A stretch of 64,000 bases of DNA, taken from NCBI GenBank assembly GCA_025738555.1, contig JAOVFP010000013.1, positions 310,001-374,000 on the forward strand, given 5' to 3'. This stretch comes from Cyathus striatus (lineage: Eukaryota > Basidiomycota > Agaricomycetes > Agaricales > Nidulariaceae). Made by a program: the position numbers and the translations under genes. This document shows positions 58,866 through 64,000 of the stretch, one piece after another. Position 1 is the first letter of the stretch. The number at the start of each line of letters is the position of its first letter. The notes below the pieces were generated by a model, which saw only the letters and a list, made by a program, of their open reading frames with translations, made no database searches and had not been told where the DNA came from.

Positions 58866-61220
58866 CTAAAAGCTATCATCATCAACAACCTCCCACCCAT
58901 CCTCCCCATCCTCATCAACCCCTTCAAGCACCCTACCTCCCCCGCCCACGCACTAGCCTTATCCTTCCGCTTCTTCTTCTCCTTCTCCTCCTTTAAAGGT
59001 TTACGTCGTGCCGGTGTCGTGCTGGCTGCTTGAAGGAGCTGGTTGAAGTCGAGTACGAATGATAGTGGTGTCGGAGGGGGGAGGTACGGTGAAGATTCGT
59101 GTGATTTCCTAATTGTAGGTCAAGTCAGCGAAATCAAAGGGTAGAGCAAGGAAGGTAGTAATTAGGAGAAAGATGGGTAAATTATAGAAAACGATGAAGG
59201 CGCTAGCGAAGAGGTAAACTGTGAAGAAGGTCATAGGTACGTCGTTCAGAATACGAACAGAGGATAGAAATATAATCGAGAGAAAGATGATAAAAGAACG
59301 CAAGAAGTGAAACATCGAACAGAAGATGGGTGTAGATTAATGAATAGAAAAGTAGAAAGGAGTCGACAAAAAGATAATAAGCAGAACGGAAAAGTAATAG
59401 AAGCCAAACGACCAAAAACAATAAGCAATATAAAAGCAACTCATTCCAAGAACATCCAAGCATAAAAGTCAAATCAAAAATCAAACGCACCTTCCCAACT
59501 CAGAACTACAACAAACACCCCACAAATTACCCAGAACCTCACCTGCCTGACTCAGCGGAATATCCACGTTCTGGCTAAACGCTAAATACGAGACATTGTA
59601 CAACAACATTGTCAGTGCGGTTGTGAAGCTGTTACTGCTCGCTGCGCTTGCGGGGGGTATGACGAATGAGTCTGAGAGGAGGTTGGTGGGTGGGATATTG
59701 TTTGAGGAGGGGGAAGGGGAAGGGGAGGTGGGAGAGGTGGGAGAAGGGGTGAGTGAGAGGTGGAGTGGGTGTTTGGTGTACCATCTATTGGATTCGTGTG
59801 GTTAGTTGGAGTAATAGTGTTCCAAAGGATAAGATAAGGTATATAGAAAAAACATACCGAGCCCAACCACCACTCTCCCCGCCCCTCCCAGCTCCGATCC
59901 ACGGTTGCCCTCCCGCCCCTCCACCACCACCACCACTTCCATCAGAGCCGGAAGAAGGGGAATACGGAGCGTAAGTAACTTCGAAGGGAAGCTTGATGCC
60001 TAGGTAGAATGTAAGTAGAGAGAGGAAGTGTAGTGTGTGTCGGAGGACTGCGTTTGTGTGGTCTGGTGGGTAGCCTGTTGGGGGTGTTAGCTTGCATGTG
60101 GGAATAGGAAAGGATTGAGAGGGGAAGGAGAGGAAGAGCGGAGAGAAGATGAGGTGGATGCGAAGAAAGTGAAGAAAGTGCTGTAAGAAGATGGAAGAGA
60201 TTATGAAGGAGGAAGGGAAGCTGAAAAAGGAGAGAAGTGAAGTAGCGGTTGAGTGAGAATGCGGGAAATGATAGAGATAAAGTAGAGGGCAGCGAATGGT
60301 GAAGGATGCTAGGAACGTCACGAAGAGACGAAGATGACTACACACAGCAAAATGATAGATGGTCAACAATATAGGATAGGATTGCGAAAGCAGGATAGAC
60401 AGAGGTACCCAGTGGTAGGGATAACGCCAAAAGAACGAGCAAGAGACTGAGCACCAGGCATGCCAGGCAGACCAGAGAACGAAGGTATAAGAACAACAAG
60501 CAAAGAAACTCACGCCTTATATCCCCCGGCACAGGTAACACCAACTCGCCAATACACCACTCCCCCCTCGTCCCACCCTTCCCACCAACAGCCGGGCGCC
60601 CGCCAACCTCCACAACATGGAACACCTCCACCAGCTCATTCACCAGCGCAGTTCGCGCTCTCGCTATAGTGCTCGTAAGAGCCTGCAATTCATGGCGCTC
60701 CTTCAAAAGCTGATTGACAAGCTGCGTAGAAGGGTTAGGAAGCAGCTTCGCTGCGGACAGTGTACGACGATGCGAAGCTAGTGCAGCGCGAAGAGTGTGT
60801 ATCTTCGTTCTCTCTACCTTTACTATTAGACCATTTCATGGAGTAGAATGAAAGAAACATACTACTCTCGTTATCCTTCCTCAACCGCGCGAGGGAAAGA
60901 AGCACATCCTCGACTTTCCTCTGCAGATTCGCCACGTCGGCACGCAGAACACGAGTCGCACTAAAGTCGACCCTCCGCGCGCGCTGGACGGCATCATCTC
61001 GTTGCCCAGTGTATTTCTTCATTTCAGTACGATGACTGTGTAGCCTAACCATCCTCACTGAGCATCATGAGGAGAGCAGTACGGAGGAAGAAAGAACGAA
61101 CCAATGTCGATTAACACAGTTCGCGCAGTAGAACTGGTTCTTCTTCAGCTCGCAAACTGGGCAGACTGGGCTGGTTGGTTGAGGTAGCGAGGGTGCGAGA
61201 CGAGAAAAGTCGGAGGCCAT
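58866..61220 (-). CDS. UVRAG/ATG14-family protein (autophagy PI3-kinase complex subunit)
   Basis: In this family ATG14 and Vps38/UVRAG form alternative class III PI3-kinase complexes acting in autophagosome formation or endosomal sorting. The ATG is at 61220. Inferred exons: 61220-61102, 61053-60863, 60822-60514, 60074-59858, 59784-59491 and 59107 onward. The N-terminal cysteine pairs CPVCELKKNQFYCANC are an ATG14 hallmark. Then come coiled coils (VANLQRKVEDVLLSLARLRKDN; LVNQLLKERHELQAL), the core ELVEVFHVVEV...GELVLPVPGDIRR, YPPDHTNAVLRHTLHFLSLLTFYLGIKLPFEV, a Gly-rich insert, LTMLLYNVSYLAFSQNVDIP, and NLWGVCCSSELGR. The C-terminal frame is uncertain: the natural-looking end GWEVVDDDSF (stop 58866) lies out of frame with the preceding KKKRKDKASAW, so an unseen intron or a frameshift must intervene near 58930-58960. 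Confidence 0.8.
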
Positions 61221-61335
61221 GGTTGTGAGTATTGTGATATGGAGAGATTCGATGGCGATTGTATTGACAATAGCCTGGAAGTGAGCGGAGGAGAGGCTTA
61301 TGTGGTCATGTGATTCGTTCAGGAAGGGACGTGAC
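61221..61335. other. Short gap with target duplication
   Basis: Upstream of the UVRAG/ATG14-family start. It includes the left GGACGTGAC duplication (61327-61335) of the next element, which therefore inserted about 115 bp from the start codon. Confidence 0.6.
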
Positions 61336-61401
61336 TAGACCGGAAGCCGGTCGGTTACGTGCAAGCACGTGATATGAACGATTGAATCGTGTCGATATAA
61401 G

Positions 61402-62537
61402 TACCGACCGGTCCAACTCGTCGAATTTTAACGTACTAAACCTTACGTCCTTACCCACTTCCTTTTTTGGATTTTCAGAACGGCTCCGTCTCAATGTCGC
61501 GTCCCAACACTCTTCTCTCACTCCGCCCTCTCCTCTGTCCCCTCCACTCATCTCTCTGTTCTCTTCTCTTATGTACCTTGTAGTTACTATCATCACTGTT
61601 TTCATTTACTATGAACATTGAAGCTAAAAACATTACTTTGTCTGATATCTGAGAGCTCATATGTATAGAAGCAAGAAGTATGGTTGAGCAAGTTATTCCC
61701 TGTGAGCATAGACTCCCAGATGATTTTTGGATTGGATATGGCGATGAAGAAGTTCAGCTTGGGCTGAAGGCCTGTCTTTGTATCTATGCAGTCTCTGCTG
61801 GAAGTATTGTACCAAGGGAGTTTCAACTCAAGGCAACACTTGCTTGATTGACTGGGAATGACTCGCTAGTGGATGTTGGAAGCGGGTATGGCAAAACCCT
61901 TCGCTTGATCTTACTGTATCTGCTCTTCCCAGATGATATAGCCCTTGTTATTTCTCCTCTCGTGCTCGTCATTTTGGTTAATCAGATAGCATTGGTTCAA
62001 CTGGAACACTAAACAATAACATATCGTCCAGTACAAAGTAAGTATGAAGGTAACAAACTGGTTCTCATTGGTCAGAGACATACTACCAGCCACCCTCCTA
62101 CCTGCAGCTCTTCCAACTTCCCCACCTCCTGTGTGCCCTCCCTTTCTTCCCTGTTGTGCTTTAGCATAAGCTGGACTGGTACTACTGACAGTGTTACTTG
62201 AAGAGCCGATGCGAAAGAGCTGAGTCACCTGCCACTGTTCTGGTGGTCTGCTGCACGGCTCGATGTTGAATGGCTGAGTTATATCGTTGAGCACAATTTG
62301 CGAGGTCATTTGCATGACGGGATATGCTGAGATGAGGATGTAGTATTTTGATCCATAAGTGAGAGGGACTGGAAGACCAGAGAGATGAGTGGAGGGGACA
62401 GAGGAGAGGGCGGAGTGAGAGAAGAGTGTTGGGACGCGACATTGAGACGGAGCCGTTCTGAAAATCCAAAAAAGGAAGTGGGTAAGGACGTAAGGTTTAG
62501 TACGTTAAAATTCGACAAGTTGGACTGGTCGGTACTG
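61402..62537. repeat. Internal inverted repeat (157-bp arms)
   Basis: 61402-61558 and 62380-62537 are near-identical in opposite orientation (both contain GTACTAAACCTTACGTCC, a GGATTTTCAG splice-acceptor-like phrase, and CGGCTCCGTCTCAATGTC). They enclose the helicase fragment. A handful of mismatches (such as GGTCCAACTCG against AGTCCAACTTG) show they are not assembly artefacts of a single copy. Confidence 0.8.
61665..61990 (+). pseudogene. RecQ-like DNA helicase fragment
   Basis: The plus-strand frame reads MVEQVIPCEHRLPDDFWIGYG and, further on, VPREFQLKATLA, then a TGA, then LTGNDSLVDVGSGYGKTLRL (motif 0 Gln region and Walker A, GSGYGKT) and FPDDIALVISPL (motif Ia). This order is that of the N-terminal RecA-like domain of fungal RecQ-family helicases. 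The stop codon and the loss of everything after motif Ia make it non-functional. It lies wholly inside the MULE-like element. Confidence 0.65.
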
Positions 62538-63633
62538 TTGGCTATCAGGAAGCTGGCCGCACCCAGAATCTGGTCACGGCTCGTCCTCCAGCTTCCACAT
62601 TGACTACTTGTACAAATTATTGATACAGTTAGGTATATTACTATAGTATCTATATAATATATGATTATTTAGACCATTGCTCTCCTGTACGTAGAGAAAT
62701 TCAAGAATTAGTTGACCACTATAACCAAAATAGGCTAAATCTAAGATGCAGAATCTCACACTTTGGAAAGTAGATAATGCTGCGACATTATGTAGTACAT
62801 CCAAAGTGTAAAATCAGAATATATATATAATTTAAAGCCCTCTGAATTCATTGGAATCAGTTTAGAAATCTCATTCTCACTCATTTCTATTCTATCCCAT
62901 CAATTTACATGAAAGAGTGCTAGAAAGATACAGTTTCAAGGTATATATTGAACTGTCTGTATCTTTCCTATATGATAAATATATGCTATAAAATTTATAA
63001 TATGGAATATATACAATCAATACACTGCTATCCATGTTTTACCCTAATTTTAGCAATTTTCCTTCTCTTAAAAATTGCAGATATGTCTTGAACCTCTACT
63101 TCTCATTGTTTTGTCTTAATACATCAAATATTGGATATTCTAGACCAAATAGAGCACTGTATGAAATAAGTATAAGTCGAAGAAATACATATTAATATTT
63201 TAAAAGCATTAGTTGGGTATAATATGCAGAGCTATTGCTTCAAATATCCAAATCATTGTCAATCTCGGAAGAAAGATGATATTTCGGCTGTAAAATCCGA
63301 ATAAGTAGTTCAGCTGCTAAACAAGCCGTTGTATTATTAATAAGGGGTGGCCAGTTTCCCGGTTTTCCCACTTTCCGAGGTCTCGCGACAAAAATATTCA
63401 TAACATTTCTCAGAGTGCCTCAAAAAATACGGTTTTAGTTTTATATAATTCTATACGTAGTCTACTATCTAGCACATATGTTTTATTCTAAGTGCACAGT
63501 TTTTAGAATGAACAAATTCGGGTTTTCCGCTAATGTGGCCAGGTTCCTGTGCTAGTGCAGTATATCGACACGATTCAATCGTTCATATCACGTGCTTGCA
63601 CGTAACCGACCGGCTTCCGGTCTAGGACGTGAC

Positions 63634-64000
63634 ACTGATTACGCGTCCTCCGACGGCTTTTCAACCGACACGGCCGAATGTGTCGTCCTCGCTACATTTC
63701 AACGTTTCACGCGATAGACTTTTATCTCGACACCGAATAGGTAAAAATGTAACAGAAAGCTCCAAGGGCCAATTCTGAGACAAATGGAAAATGGAAAAAT
63801 GCTATATCATCAATATCATGTTTCACTGCCACTGAAGATCAAGAAACCACGAGGAAGCCCCGTATCATACTCTTATCAAGGTGATTGATACAATTATAGC
63901 CAATGTGACTTGTGATAATCGCGGACAATCCTTGTGCTGGGGGTATGCGTGGGCAGCCACTTCATATGGCTCGGTTGTATCCCAGACGGCGAACACGCGT
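63634..64000. other. Right flank, nothing recognised
   Basis: Sequence after the 9-bp duplication; short frames only. Confidence 0.4.

Larger units (their letters stand above)
61336..63624. mobile_element. MULE-like TIR element carrying a helicase fragment, 2.3 kb
   Basis: A perfect 64-bp TIR (TAGACCGGAAGCCGGTCGGT...GATATA) at 61336-61399 and inverted at 63561-63624. GGACGTGAC is repeated directly outside (61327-61335 and 63625-63633), a 9-bp target duplication as made by Mutator-like transposases. There is no transposase inside. The content is a RecQ-like helicase fragment between two inverted 157-bp repeats, then AT-rich sequence (62640-63540). Perfect TIRs and duplication point to a recent insertion. 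Carrying a piece of a cellular-type gene resembles a Pack-MULE. Confidence 0.8.

Noticed and set aside
61665..61990. Functional RecQ helicase gene
   Set aside because: In-frame stop before Walker A and nothing after motif Ia.

Overview
The window looks like nuclear DNA of a filamentous basidiomycete, most likely an Agaricomycete. The evidence is the gene structure (many 40-75 nt GT-AG introns) and the families present: a cytochrome P450, an HPP-family membrane protein, a DUF6533-type membrane protein, two seven-transmembrane receptor-like genes with identical intron layouts, and a UVRAG/ATG14-family gene. There is no bacterial-style operon. Gene density is low, and much of the window consists of transposons, foldback elements and locally duplicated blocks.

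Layout. 1-869: 5' part of a P450 gene on the minus strand. 2091-3395: TIR element with a TATC target duplication. 6778-7711: decayed HPP gene that has lost its HPP motif. 8796-16475: 7.7 kb TIR element with a 9-bp target duplication, GGCAACGTCA arrays at its ends and a tandem set of large palindromic elements inside. 17025-17196 and 17764-18664: two TA-flanked MITEs. 18832-32481: three-level nest. A short hAT-like element was hit by a full-length Ty3/gypsy chromovirus (18926-31560, LTRs with no difference seen, 5-bp duplication). Its pol gene was then broken by a 3.6 kb foldback element (23015-26601) whose arms are built of 9-bp repeats.

The Ty3 element carries gag, a pol gene in the -1 frame, an apparent Tf1-like self-priming site, and between pol and the 3' LTR a spliced antisense gene for a Zn-cluster/coiled-coil protein with its own TATA box. 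I consider this the best candidate for an undescribed system.

32.5-40 kb: two further TIR/foldback elements, a DUF6533 gene and a tRNA-Gly-like relic. 40-52.7 kb: a set of duplicated blocks holding a small orphan gene family (two intact copies, one frameshifted), a paired membrane-protein gene (one intact copy, one broken), repeated non-coding segments and a truncated LINE. 53.0-57.0 kb: two tandem receptor genes. 58.9-61.2 kb: the UVRAG/ATG14-family gene. 61336-63624: a TIR element with a 9-bp duplication carrying a RecQ-like helicase fragment, which resembles a Pack-MULE.

All family assignments come from reading translated sequence; no database search was run. Exon boundaries are inferred from splice consensus and reading-frame continuity.
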